DNA from: an uncultured Pseudomonadota bacterium
GTDB taxonomy: Bacteria; Myxococcota_A; Bradymonadia; Bradymonadales; Bradymonadaceae
DNA length: 33,771 nt
Direction of reading: 5' to 3'
Assembly: GCA_950059285.1 (NCBI GenBank)
Contig: CATLTV010000039.1
Location: forward strand, 1-33,771
A program made the position numbers and the translations under genes. Each line of letters opens with the position of its first letter. Position 1 is the stretch's first letter. Positions 18,601 through 27,197 of this stretch are shown piece by piece. The notes under the pieces were generated by a model. It did no database searches. It was not told the origin of the DNA and saw nothing but the letters and a program-made list of their open reading frames with translations.

Positions 18601-19088
18601 CAGGAGTTTGCGGTGATGTCCTGATAAGCCGAGGAGCTTGGTGTTCTGAGCTTGACCTCATCCTTGATCGCGTCATCAGGAGCGACCACACCCGAACCAG
18701 CAAAACCACCTGTTTCACCGCCCCAGTAGAGCCCAGCAAAGAGGACCTCAATGTTGGCAGGCAAAGATGCTGTGGCGCTTGATGAGTTGAAGGTGCTTGT
18801 CGAGGTATCCACATCGACAAACGACATGAAGTGTTCGTTGTTATTGAGGTCCGTAGAGAGCGTACCATTACGCGCATCCGTACAGTTTGTAGGGCTAAAC
18901 GTGGAGGTACAGGAGACCACCGTGTTCCCGATCATACGCACCGCACCCGTGTCGTTTGTCTGATAGCGCTCACTAAAATCGCGAACTACCTGGGCTTCTG
19001 CATTCTGAATAGGAAGCGCACAAAACGAGACAAGGAGCGCTAACAACCCCATATGGAAAGGGTTCATTGTGTGTGTATTTTTCTTCAT
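15651..19088 (-). CDS. Ig-repeat surface protein with MYXO-CTERM-like tail
   Basis: A 1145-residue secreted protein, probably displayed on the cell surface. A signal peptide (about 1-32, ending AEA) is followed by a Ser/Thr/Asn-rich region (33-360) of the type found before DUF11 domains in bacterial surface proteins. A DUF11-like segment lies at about 365-485 (VLEYRFFVENLGIDPADDVVISNVIP). Six Ig-like repeats of about 85-90 residues follow (about 526-614, 617-704, 706-794, 797-882, 887-970, 972-1059), each with a P.I.GTA.PG..V core and a GNWSYTP block. Residues 1065-1098 are an acidic Met-Gly repeat. The tail has Cys1116 in GGCQQ, hydrophobic GPLAIFAMAFGLL and basic RRRNRK, matching the Cys/TM/Arg organisation of MYXO-CTERM sorting signals. 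AGAGG precedes the ATG by 7 bases. Likely roles are adhesion or matrix; no fimbrial partners are nearby. Confidence 0.88.
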   Translation of the reverse strand: MKKNTHTMNPFHMGLLALLVSFCALPIQNAEAQVVRDFSERYQTNDTGAVRMIGNTVVSCTSTFSPTNCTDARNGTLSTDLNNNEHFMSFVDVDTSTSTFNSSSATASLPANIEVLFAGLYWGGETGGFAGSGVVAPDDAIKDEVKLRTPSSSAYQDITANSCDETVTGSEFGVYYSCFADITSLVPSTGSGAYTVANIQTSQGYNSNGGWGIVFVYRDLNEPLRNLVVYDGFAAVTTASTSSSQVTIDVSGFTTPATGNVSTNIGIISYEGDMLATNARALLNSTYISDVVNPSNNIFNSTVSQFGQLATNANPSWRNKFGFDVDMFDLPGLLGNNVSNASITLETDGDFYYPAVVSFATELYAPDVYMTLEVIDLNGGEVEPTDVLEYRFFVENLGIDPADDVVISNVIPTGTTYQMGSMMVDASTQTDADDGDLGTLLTGPARVRFHLGNGANSTSGGSLLQNQSARATYRVVVNSDLMAGEQISNQGLVDFVGRTLNNPITRISDDANSTGGGATVVIIDSIPPDVDILAPGSGSVLAERRPEISGTAEPGSSVTLRLDNGQQVSVTVDNNGDWSYTPTSDLQDGNHSVVVIATDKAGNTAQDNTSFEVDLTAPSLSLDTPQDGVIINDLRPVISGTSDPNTDVDVYVDGVQVATVTTDANGDWSWQPSSNLAAGPHSVQAETSDNVGNTSTVTGSFSIDVTPPNIAISSPVNSSIITDRTPAIIGTAEANVTLTLRIDGGAPINFVVPNTGSWMHIPTNPLADGPHVVTAEVVDRAGNDADAATSFTVDTTPPGIAIGSPASGSNTMSQRPVISGTSEPGQTVEIFIDGQLVGTVMADGAGNWSYTPNSDLGDGAHSVTARVTDPVGNSADANTSFEIEPAIVATVDITEPANGDSLMTTKPTIRGTANPGSTVSISIDGKEPVTVTADENGNWEYTPGSPLANGSHSVTARVDDVEDTVSFNIDLAPPTLTISSPMQSEQTMNVRPEITGTADPGATVSVSIDGGDIVDVVADEQGNWSYTPEEDLSAGIHTVVVRTEGEGNQIAMDSVTFEVISDVVEMPDMGMGSEDMGGMDVDMGSVDMGMGSEDMGGEVVVITDEATYSMSGSGGCQQSPGDVPPAGPLAIFAMAFGLLRRRNRK
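15795..15896 (-). repeat. acidic Met-Gly repeat in the surface protein gene
   Basis: The sequence encodes two copies of MGMGSEDMGG separated by MDVDMGSVD, a nearly exact repeat at the DNA level (the CCCATATC block recurs). The segment is very rich in Met, Asp, Glu and Gly and lies between the last Ig-like domain and the sorting tail. Confidence 0.8.
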
Positions 19089-19130
19089 GGCTGACCTCTA
19101 TAGCGACCTTTTTGTACTGTGCACTGCGTG

Positions 19131-19136
19131 ATTATA
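19131..19136 (-). promoter_or_regulatory. -10 element of the surface protein gene
   Basis: TATAAT on the minus strand lies about 43 bases before the ATG at 19088. The -35 region at 16-18 bp spacing has no good match. The perfect -10 and its position make it a likely promoter. Confidence 0.5.
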
Positions 19137-19248
19137 ACTCATTGTGCAAAAGGTCTTTGGAAACATAACAACATTATTTACAGTCACTGGAACTGTCATT
19201 ATTCGCCCATCCTGAGACGTGCTCCAAAACCAGAGCAAGGAAGGTGTG

Positions 19249-19332
19249 ATGAGAAGCTTTCAATGGCTTGAAATCACCTCACAAACATCCAACGGGAGGG
19301 CTTTGAAGAGCGTTCTTATATGGAAGGATTAA
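19249..19332 (+). CDS. possible 27-residue small ORF
   Basis: An ATG preceded by AAGGAAGG opens 27 codons (MRSFQWLEITSQTSN and on) up to TAA. The end contains the ribosome binding site for the next tiny ORF, which starts 3 bases later. No family is recognisable; such short frames occur by chance. Confidence 0.25.
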   Translation: MRSFQWLEITSQTSNGRALKSVLIWKD

Positions 19333-19334
19333 AA

Positions 19335-19364
19335 ATGAAAAGTCATAATTTCTTTTTTGTTTAA
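19335..19364 (+). CDS. possible 9-residue leader ORF (MKSHNFFFV)
   Basis: GGAAGGA sits 6 bases before an ATG followed by nine sense codons, including three consecutive Phe codons, and TAA. It resembles an attenuator leader peptide, but no terminator hairpin follows and the next gene (recC) is not a Phe-pathway gene, so the support is weak. Confidence 0.15.
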   Translation: MKSHNFFFV

Positions 19365-19578
19365 TTTCTGAATGTTAAGTCTATCCAAACGAATCGTTCA
19401 TGTGAAATTCCAAACAAAATACGCACATCAGACAACGCCATGTCTTCATGGTGCGATAACATGAGCACATCGTATCAAAAACAGGAGGGAAACACCTGAT
19501 CATAAGTTCAGAATGATCTACTTGCACAACACCCCTCCGTATGCTTTGATGGGACGTTCCATGTGACAGGTTTTTACT

Positions 19579-19592
19579 GTCCTGTACAGGAC
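19579..19592. promoter_or_regulatory. palindrome upstream of recC, operator candidate
   Basis: GTCCTGTACAGGAC is a perfect 14-bp palindrome 52 bp before the recC ATG. A GTGACA element (19563-19568) lies about 16-17 bp upstream of TACAGG, so the dyad may overlap the -10 of the recCBD promoter. A repressor site is inferred; which protein binds it is not known. Confidence 0.45.
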
Positions 19593-19644
19593 CACAAAAA
19601 CATCACAAAAACACAAACAAACACAACAACTTAAAAACCAAGAA

Positions 19645-22600
19645 ATGATCCAAGTCTTTCACTCAAATCAACCCAAACGCCTTGTGGAACAGCTCACCAA
19701 CCAGGTCAGTGCCGTGCGCACTCTGGACCCCAAAGGGCCCTTCTCCACGGCCCGAGTGATCGTCCCGGATCAGCGCATCGCGAGCTGGCTTAAACTTGAG
19801 ATCGCGCGTCAACATGGAATGATGACCAACTTTGATTTCCAGGAGTTGGAGGACATCATCGCCAGCGCGCTGGACATTGGTTCACTGGCAAACCATCGCA
19901 CACTACGGGCTCGCTTTGAGGTCGCATTACGTGATGAGGAGCTGTTACTTTTGCCCGAAATGAGCGCCACGTTGCGTTATCTTGGTGGGCGAGAACGCCT
20001 TGAAGCATCAAAACACGACGATGTGGAGCGCGATGTACTTGAGCGTCGCCGCTTTCAGCTGGCTGCACAACTGGGTGAGATCTTTGAAGGGTATACTCGT
20101 CAGCGCCCCGAAGTGCTTGATGGTTGGAGTCGTGACGAGACGTTTTACTCCCAGAGCAGCGGCGAATCCGTGGAGCGCTGGCAAAGCATCCTCTGGCGAG
20201 CAGCGCTCAAGACCCATGGAACCATCTGGACGCCATATGAAGCATCACAGGCTATCCGCAAAGGAAAAGGCAAATTTGACAGGGTCTTACACATCTTTCT
20301 CCCCCACTCCACCTTGCGCGCACACTACGAGTTATTTGATGCTCTGGGCACACGGTTAGTTCTCTTTTGCTACCTCTACAATCCAAGTCAGGCGTTCTGG
20401 CACGACCTGCGTTTTGGCAGAATGCACGCGCAGGAAGAAGCCCTTGCCGTCGCAGAGGGCACCAACATGGGGTTCTCAAGTGCGCCTGTTTATGGCGGAA
20501 CACTCGAATATCAGGGCGATGATAGCTTCTGGAGCGAAGAAGACCATGTCCCCTTTCTCTTACGTACATGGGGTTATGCAGGAGGCTTACACCTGAGAGT
20601 ATTTGAAGAGTTACCTGGTGCACAACGTCAGGACCTTTTTGATGAAAGCACCACCGAGGAAGACTCCATGTTGAGTCGTCTCAGGAGTGACATCTTTAAC
20701 ATGGAGCGCTCACCTCAATCTGCCCTCCTGAACATCTCGGACAACGAAGCAAGTCGCCCCTCTGTCCAGGTTCTTGCGGCGGCAAACATTCGTCGTGAAG
20801 TCGAGGTCATCGCCAGTGAAATATGGAGGATCATTGATGAAAACGAGCGCGACCATCAGCAAAATCCAGATGTAGAGTTGATACGACTCAATGAAATCGC
20901 AGTGCTTCTTCCAGAAGAAAATCGCGATGTATATCAAACACATATCAAGTCTATTTTCCCCGCAACACGACACCTCGCCTACAACATGGTAGACATGCCC
21001 GCCAAGAGTTGGAGCCGTGCCATGGAAGCGGTGCACATGTTGCTTGGACTCCCATTTGGACAGTTTAGACGACATGAATTATTGCGCCTCCTGACACACC
21101 CCAATCTGGTGGGTCAGTTCTCACACCTTGACGCAGAGGAGTGGCTCAGGTGGTGTGATGATCTCAAGATTTTGCACGGCGCAGACAAACGCGATCATGC
21201 TGACACCTACATCAAAGGCGAACTATTTCACTGGGACCAAGGGCTTCGCAGGCTGTGTCTTGGTGCGTTCATGACAGGTCGCGCCGCCCAGGATCGACGG
21301 GTCTACTCCATTGAAGGCGCACATTATTTGCCCTACGAATATGGGCAAAGTCAGCTTGTCAGCGCGGGGCGACTGGTAGTGATGGCCAGGTCATTGATCA
21401 AGGATGCGAGGTTCTGTCGCCAGGCGAGGATGTCGTTAAGCAAGTGGTCCGACTTCTTCTGTAGGATGATCTCGACGTATCTCTGTCAGCAAGAACCTGA
21501 AGATGAGTTATTGCTACACACAAGCCGACAACTCATGGCAAAGATGGCAGAACTTGACCTCACAGGAGATCCTATAAGCTACCGTGTTGCTTACGAAACT
21601 GCTCTTGAATTGCTCGCCGATGTCGAGGTTCGCAAGGGACAGTTCATGCTTGATGGTGTGGTTGTGATGGGTCTTGAACCTGGACGAACCGTCCCGTTCA
21701 AGGTCACGTTTGTCGCGGGGATGAATGAAGGTGCGTTCCCACGTCAGGTCAGTAGACGCCCCGAGGATCTGTGCTTTGCCACGGATGAACAGGGTGAGGT
21801 CATCGATCCAAAGAGCTCAATCCCTGAAGCGCACCTGAGAGATCATGACAAGTACATGTTTCTTGGTGCGTTGATGAACACATCCAGACACCTTTGTGTA
21901 TCATACGTGTCGCATGATGCACGTAGTGGAGAGGAGCGCCAGCCAAGCAGCCTTATCAGTGAACTGCTGTACGCCATTGAGCTTGATTACCTTGAGGATC
22001 GACCTGGAGAATCCATTCAGGAGCGCGCAGAACGTGTGGAGCAACAGGTTGTAAAGCATCATGCAGCAAAGCGTTTTCATGAACGTTACTTTCACGAAAT
22101 AATCGATAAAGATCAGGAAGATACAGAAGACGACTTCCTCACGCCAAGTGCGCAGCCTGAAGCACGCGAGGAAGCAAGCACGCTGGCGCTCAGACATGAT
22201 CTTGAGGATCACTGTCGTCAACATGCCATCGCCTATCCCACACGTGAAACGCTTCAGGCCACAGCGAGTAAACCTGTGTGGGAGCAAATCAAGCAAAAGC
22301 TTGGGTTATGCTCCCCTCCTGAGCAGGAAGGTCTGGTGCAGCAAGATCAGGTGTTGCGCCTCTCAACCTATGATATTCGCTCCTTTTTGGAGTGCCCGTT
22401 GCAGGGTTCAGCGCGGTTCTTGTTACGACTTGATGAGGATGAAGACGAGATCTTGCTCAAGGAGTCCGAGCTGTTTGAGCCCAGTGGCCGCGCCAACTCC
22501 ATGCTCTTGAGAAACGTCTTCCTGGAGAAGCTCTCTCGCGAGCATCAGGAAAACAAGCCCTTTGAATTCAAGGACTTTTACGACACACATGCACGCTACT

Positions 22601-23349
22601 TTGAGCTTGAAGGATTGCTCCCCACAGGACCATTCTTGCGCGCTGCACGTGAACGCCACCTGAAGCTCCTTGAGCGCTGGCAAGAGAACTTGCCCTTACT
22701 TGGTGCAGGTCGATCTCCACCCATGGAGGTGCGCAGATTTGGACGACCTGTGGAGCAGGACTATGTAGATGTGGCAAATCCCCCCCTGTCGATGGATATG
22801 GTGGTAGGTCCAAACAAGGACAGGATACGCGTGGAGATTTCAGGGCGAACAGAAGTGTTTATCCCGGAGTGGCCTGCGACCATTATCCCCCACCCTGCGG
22901 ACAACGCGCGTCGCATTTCGCCAAAATTCTTTATGCGAGGTTTTCTGGATCAGGTGTTCCTCTCAGCTGTGGGCGAGCACGAAACCAAGCCATGGACAGT
23001 GCTCGTGAATCCCGCAGAAGAGGCGCTACGCTACAAGCACAAGCACTGTATCAGGCAGTTCAAGCCGCTTGATGCACAGACCTCGAGGGACTATCTTCGC
23101 AACGTCGTGGAGGACATGCTCACTCAGGTACACGCGTATTACATGCCTGTTGAGGTGGTCTTTGAGCACATCACAGGTGAGGAAAGCGTGGCCCAAATCG
23201 CAGAGCGAAAGCAACGTAGCCCGTGGGATGTAACGAGCTCGGACCATGGCCCTGTCCATGACCCGAACCGCTATCAAGCCCCTGAAGATGCGCAAAAAAT
23301 CATCGCCAAACGCTACGGCCTTTACTTTGAGCAGCTCAAGGGCAGATAA
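19645..23349 (+). CDS. recC: exodeoxyribonuclease V gamma subunit RecC
   Basis: RecC is the non-catalytic subunit of RecBCD that splits the DNA duplex and recognises Chi. The 1234 residues are close to the usual length. Family blocks are present in order: N-terminal IQVFHSNQPKRLVEQL; the helicase-like VQVLAAANIRREVEVIASEIWR (about 373-394), equivalent to the REVEVL block; LEPGRTVPFKVTFVAGMNEGAFPRQ (about 677-701); and LRLSTYDIRSFLECPLQGSARFLLRL (about 908-933), the start of the dead nuclease-like domain. The ribosome binding site is poor (ACCAAGAA). It heads a recC-recB-recD operon, with 50 bases before recB. Chi-recognition residues cannot be judged by eye, so the Chi sequence is unknown. 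Confidence 0.93.
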   Translation: MIQVFHSNQPKRLVEQLTNQVSAVRTLDPKGPFSTARVIVPDQRIASWLKLEIARQHGMMTNFDFQELEDIIASALDIGSLANHRTLRARFEVALRDEELLLLPEMSATLRYLGGRERLEASKHDDVERDVLERRRFQLAAQLGEIFEGYTRQRPEVLDGWSRDETFYSQSSGESVERWQSILWRAALKTHGTIWTPYEASQAIRKGKGKFDRVLHIFLPHSTLRAHYELFDALGTRLVLFCYLYNPSQAFWHDLRFGRMHAQEEALAVAEGTNMGFSSAPVYGGTLEYQGDDSFWSEEDHVPFLLRTWGYAGGLHLRVFEELPGAQRQDLFDESTTEEDSMLSRLRSDIFNMERSPQSALLNISDNEASRPSVQVLAAANIRREVEVIASEIWRIIDENERDHQQNPDVELIRLNEIAVLLPEENRDVYQTHIKSIFPATRHLAYNMVDMPAKSWSRAMEAVHMLLGLPFGQFRRHELLRLLTHPNLVGQFSHLDAEEWLRWCDDLKILHGADKRDHADTYIKGELFHWDQGLRRLCLGAFMTGRAAQDRRVYSIEGAHYLPYEYGQSQLVSAGRLVVMARSLIKDARFCRQARMSLSKWSDFFCRMISTYLCQQEPEDELLLHTSRQLMAKMAELDLTGDPISYRVAYETALELLADVEVRKGQFMLDGVVVMGLEPGRTVPFKVTFVAGMNEGAFPRQVSRRPEDLCFATDEQGEVIDPKSSIPEAHLRDHDKYMFLGALMNTSRHLCVSYVSHDARSGEERQPSSLISELLYAIELDYLEDRPGESIQERAERVEQQVVKHHAAKRFHERYFHEIIDKDQEDTEDDFLTPSAQPEAREEASTLALRHDLEDHCRQHAIAYPTRETLQATASKPVWEQIKQKLGLCSPPEQEGLVQQDQVLRLSTYDIRSFLECPLQGSARFLLRLDEDEDEILLKESELFEPSGRANSMLLRNVFLEKLSREHQENKPFEFKDFYDTHARYFELEGLLPTGPFLRAARERHLKLLERWQENLPLLGAGRSPPMEVRRFGRPVEQDYVDVANPPLSMDMVVGPNKDRIRVEISGRTEVFIPEWPATIIPHPADNARRISPKFFMRGFLDQVFLSAVGEHETKPWTVLVNPAEEALRYKHKHCIRQFKPLDAQTSRDYLRNVVEDMLTQVHAYYMPVEVVFEHITGEESVAQIAERKQRSPWDVTSSDHGPVHDPNRYQAPEDAQKIIAKRYGLYFEQLKGR

Positions 23350-23399
23350 GCAGAACACAAGCAATAAAACCTTACACCACAAACACTTAAAACCTTCAC

Positions 23400-26300
23400 A
23401 TGACAAAGATCTATTATCCAAAACCAGAGATTCTCCAGCTTGTTCCAGAGCGTGGGCATGTGTTGATCGCAGCGAGTGCGGGCACAGGAAAAACCTACAC
23501 TCTGGAGCACCTGGTGGTCGACCTCTTGCTGGGAGAGGAGGATATAGAGCTTGAGCAAATCCTGGTTGTGACCTTTACCGAAAAGGCGACCTCGGAGCTG
23601 AAGGTACGTGTGCGTCGGCTGATCAAGACTGTGCTTGATGCCGTAATGATGTCCGCCAGAAACCCAAACTCCCCTTACCTTGAGCCATTAGACCCGGAGC
23701 GATCGCCCCACTGGGAAATTGGTGAGGATGAGCGAAGGAAGTTGGAGAAGGCACACCTCTCTTTTGATATTGCCCCGATTTACACCATTCACGCGTTTTG
23801 TCAGAAGATCTTGACTGAATATGCGTTTGCAAACCAGCGCATGTTCGACCAACAACATGTTGAATTCAATCAGCTTTTCGACCGCGCATTCACAGACACG
23901 ATGAGGAGGACCCTGGCGCGAGACTCTGAATTACAGGACTGGCTTGAATCCTGGCTAGAAGTCTCCAAGGTGGAAGAGTTACAACAGATGATGGCCCAGG
24001 CAGTCACTAGCCGCGCCGAAATCTGGCCAAGGTTTCGTGAAGACCGCGTGTTAAAAGGTCTTGAACGTTTTGGTGATGATCTGTGGGAGCGCTACAGAGA
24101 GGTCTATCGCAGACGCTGTGATAAGCGTGAACAAGCCATGAGGAGGGCTCAAAAGGAGTGGATCGCCACACGCAGCGTACCCCGCTTCCTGATGCACGCC
24201 GATCCCGAGATGACAGACTTCAAACACTCCCTGCGAGAGTCTCAGATCAGCAATGAAGAGCAACATGATTTCCTCAAGTTTACCGTGGCATTGTTGAGGT
24301 TTAAACCTGCGGTTGTACAGAAGTTTCTCCCCATTATGTCCGATGCGCTTGAGCGAGAAAAGCAACGTACAGGTGCGTATACATTTGATGACATGTTGGA
24401 GATGTTATGGAAGAGCCTATCCAGCGAGGGAAGCACAGCGCCCTGGCTCGTCAAGACATTGCGCAGGCGCTATCGCTACGCACTCATTGATGAATTTCAG
24501 GACACCGATGAAATTCAGTGGAAGATCTTTCGTAAGTTGTTCACCCAGAGCTCATCTGACCGTGAGCGACTGTTTGTCATTGGTGATCCCAAGCAGGCCA
24601 TTTATGGGTTCAGGAACGCAGATGTCCACACCTACCTTGATGCGCAAAACGAGCTACTTGATTTCAACAAGGCCGCCAATGACAACGTGGATAGTGATGA
24701 GGACGCACACTCAGACAGTGAAGAGCAATCCTCTGAAGAGCCCGCTGCACACCTACAACAAGAACACTACTTTGCAGAAAATGCAGCGCTGCTAAGACTA
24801 CATTATAATTACCGATCAACCCACAGGTTGATTACAGCCTACAACGCCATCTTTGACCAGCGCGCTGCAAGCCCCTTCTTTTCAAGCAAGGAGATCAACT
24901 ATCTGCATCCAGTCAGATGTGGAGACACCTCACGTAAACTACTTGATTATAAGGACAAAGAACCTCCACCCATCATCATCGGCCAGATGAAACGGCGAGA
25001 GAATGAGCAGCATAAATCCTCAAGGATGAATGACCTTTATGAGTGTTATGGGAAGTGGATCGCAGATGAGATCAAGAGCATTTTAAGTGATGAAGGGGCC
25101 TTGTTCTTTGAGCGTGGAGGAAAGAAAGAGCGCATCCAGGCGCGCGACATCTTTGTGCTGACACGCACCCGTTCAGACGAATATCGGCTCGAAAAGCATC
25201 TACGAGATGCCCAGATCCCGTTTACCTTTGTGCGTCAGGAGAGTCTGTTTGATTCACCACAAGCTCAACATGTGTATGACTTGTTACGTGCAATTGAGCG
25301 CCCCCGAGAGCGAGGCAGACGATTGCGTGCATGGTCCACACCCTTCTTCGACATTGACCTTGATGAGCTGACTCGATGCCGAGAAATTTCTGAGAGCCAC
25401 ACACTCTACAAGAACCTGTTGCACTGGCATGTGCTGGCCAAGGAACAGCGCTTTGAAGAGTTGTTTACAGACATTCTTGAGCGAAGTGGACTTGTACGCC
25501 GCGAAATCTTCTTTTCAGAGGATAATCAAGATCTTGCGGACTACAATCAACTCTTTGATGTCCTCCTTGAGGAGGCTCACCTTGGTCGATGCGATGTACA
25601 TGAGCTGGTCGCGCGTATGCGTGCCTTTATTGAGAAGAAGAAAAAACCACTGGTACAACATGGCGACATTCGTCGCGTGGAAGAACGCGAAGACGCAGTG
25701 CAGCTGTTGACGATGCACAAGAGCAAGGGTTTGGAGGCCCCCGTGGTGTTCCTCTTCGCCTTTGGTGGCATGGGCGGCGACTCATGGCGCTTTCACTATC
25801 AGAACCGTCAGGGCGATCGCATCAGAGCACTGCATATTCACAAGCCTGAACAAAAGATTAGCCCCCGTTTAAGGGATCGTGTAGAGGCAGAAGACAGGCA
25901 AGAATCCGAGAGGTTATTTTATGTGGCACTCACACGTGCCATGGCGCGACTCTACATCCCTTTCATTCCTTATATTGGTGATCAACCCTGCTGTAAAAGC
26001 ATGGCTCAAAGAAGCTATAACGTGCTCAATGAAAGGCTCAAAGCGATGTTGCCTGATATTGAGCAACCGATTGATATCGAAGATGAAAACGCTTCCACAG
26101 AAGGCGCAAACGAGAACAAAGAAGCATTTAAAATTCAAGAACTTATCGAACTTCGTGACATCCCCTACTTTGGCATCCAACCCACCTTCAATCACGAGGA
26201 TCACGACACCATCGCTGCGCTACAAAAGTGGGCGCCGCCCACCCGCTGGGTTGTGCGTCACTCCTATGAAGAGGAGCTTGCCCATGAGGATATGGACAAG

Positions 26301-27197
26301 ATCCAGCGCCGAGTTCAACACCTTGAATCCTACTCCTCACTCAAGAGAAAAGCTGGAGGATACCAAACACACGACTTGCCCATGGATGAGCAAGAGTTAA
26401 TGGCCGATGCAGAGCTTGGCAGTGGTGATGAGGATATTGTCAGCGAGGAGGAGCTTCCAGGAGGCGTGCGCACAGGTTTGTTCCTGCACGCCATGTTGGA
26501 GGATCTGGATTACAGCACATTGACACGTTATCAGGGCGTGGATGAATGGAGGGACGACCCAAAGGTCCAGGAAGTCTTTATGAAAGGGTTCAAGGAGTAC
26601 GGGCTTGAACCACAATACAAGGACCTCGCACAGAGGATGATCTGGCGCGCGCTGACAGCGACCGTCGAGGTCGCACACGGTGTCATTTACGGGCTTGGTC
26701 ACTGCATTCCAAACATCCGCGAGCTGGAGTTTCTCTATCCGATAGAACACACGCCACCACTTCAGAGCAACCTCTTCTCCTCACAAAAAACAAAGATAGA
26801 GCCAGGATTTATCAAGGGCTATATTGACTACACCTTTGAGTGGCAAGATCGCGTTTATTTTGCAGACTGGAAGAGTGATGTGTTGGACCGCTACAGCGAG
26901 CAAAACCTGAAACAACACTTTGAGGCAAACTATACAAAGCAGGCATTTCTCTACACGGTAGCGCTGTGCAAGATGTTTGATATCGACTCGGAGCAGGCAT
27001 TTGAACAACGTTTTGGTGGTGCGGTCTACTGCTTTCTTCGAGGTATGCAAGAGGACAGCAGAACAGGCCTGGTGAGCTGGCGCCCTACATGGAGTGAGGT
27101 CATCGAGTTCAAGGAAAACTTGTTGAACCATAACCAGGCACCCAATGATTCAGCACATGAAGATCACGACACCATGTCGGGGGAAAGCGCATCATGA
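23400..27197 (+). CDS. recB: exodeoxyribonuclease V beta subunit RecB
   Basis: RecB is the 3'-5' helicase and nuclease of RecBCD, which resects DNA ends for homologous recombination and degrades foreign linear DNA. The 1265-residue protein carries superfamily 1 helicase motifs: Walker A AASAGTGKT (about 24-32), Walker B IDEFQDTDEIQW (about 362-373), motif III GDPKQAIYGFRNAD (about 395-408), motif V LLTMHKSKGLEAPVVFLF (about 768-785) and motif VI LFYVALTRAMARLYI (about 839-853). The C-terminal nuclease domain has the family's GVRTGLFLHAMLEDL entry block, then GYIDYTFEWQDRVYFADWKSD with catalytic Asp and Asp/Lys residues near 1141-1157. An acidic insert (about 425-450, DSDEDAHSDSEEQSSEEP) between helicase motifs is unusual. 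The 3' end overlaps recD by 4 bases (ATGA), indicating translational coupling. Confidence 0.95.
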   Translation: MTKIYYPKPEILQLVPERGHVLIAASAGTGKTYTLEHLVVDLLLGEEDIELEQILVVTFTEKATSELKVRVRRLIKTVLDAVMMSARNPNSPYLEPLDPERSPHWEIGEDERRKLEKAHLSFDIAPIYTIHAFCQKILTEYAFANQRMFDQQHVEFNQLFDRAFTDTMRRTLARDSELQDWLESWLEVSKVEELQQMMAQAVTSRAEIWPRFREDRVLKGLERFGDDLWERYREVYRRRCDKREQAMRRAQKEWIATRSVPRFLMHADPEMTDFKHSLRESQISNEEQHDFLKFTVALLRFKPAVVQKFLPIMSDALEREKQRTGAYTFDDMLEMLWKSLSSEGSTAPWLVKTLRRRYRYALIDEFQDTDEIQWKIFRKLFTQSSSDRERLFVIGDPKQAIYGFRNADVHTYLDAQNELLDFNKAANDNVDSDEDAHSDSEEQSSEEPAAHLQQEHYFAENAALLRLHYNYRSTHRLITAYNAIFDQRAASPFFSSKEINYLHPVRCGDTSRKLLDYKDKEPPPIIIGQMKRRENEQHKSSRMNDLYECYGKWIADEIKSILSDEGALFFERGGKKERIQARDIFVLTRTRSDEYRLEKHLRDAQIPFTFVRQESLFDSPQAQHVYDLLRAIERPRERGRRLRAWSTPFFDIDLDELTRCREISESHTLYKNLLHWHVLAKEQRFEELFTDILERSGLVRREIFFSEDNQDLADYNQLFDVLLEEAHLGRCDVHELVARMRAFIEKKKKPLVQHGDIRRVEEREDAVQLLTMHKSKGLEAPVVFLFAFGGMGGDSWRFHYQNRQGDRIRALHIHKPEQKISPRLRDRVEAEDRQESERLFYVALTRAMARLYIPFIPYIGDQPCCKSMAQRSYNVLNERLKAMLPDIEQPIDIEDENASTEGANENKEAFKIQELIELRDIPYFGIQPTFNHEDHDTIAALQKWAPPTRWVVRHSYEEELAHEDMDKIQRRVQHLESYSSLKRKAGGYQTHDLPMDEQELMADAELGSGDEDIVSEEELPGGVRTGLFLHAMLEDLDYSTLTRYQGVDEWRDDPKVQEVFMKGFKEYGLEPQYKDLAQRMIWRALTATVEVAHGVIYGLGHCIPNIRELEFLYPIEHTPPLQSNLFSSQKTKIEPGFIKGYIDYTFEWQDRVYFADWKSDVLDRYSEQNLKQHFEANYTKQAFLYTVALCKMFDIDSEQAFEQRFGGAVYCFLRGMQEDSRTGLVSWRPTWSEVIEFKENLLNHNQAPNDSAHEDHDTMSGESAS

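Larger units (their letters stand above)
19089..19644. other. intergenic region between surface protein gene and recC
   Basis: These 556 bases separate divergent genes. They contain a perfect TATAAT on the minus strand at 19131-19136, two tiny plus-strand ORFs with ribosome binding sites (19249-19332 and 19335-19364), and a 14-bp palindrome at 19579-19592, 52 bp before recC. No larger gene is visible. Confidence 0.6.

Noticed and set aside
19335-19364. Phenylalanine attenuator leader (MKSHNFFFV)
   Set aside because: Three Phe codons are suggestive, but there is no downstream terminator/antiterminator and the next gene is recC; kept only as a low-confidence ORF.
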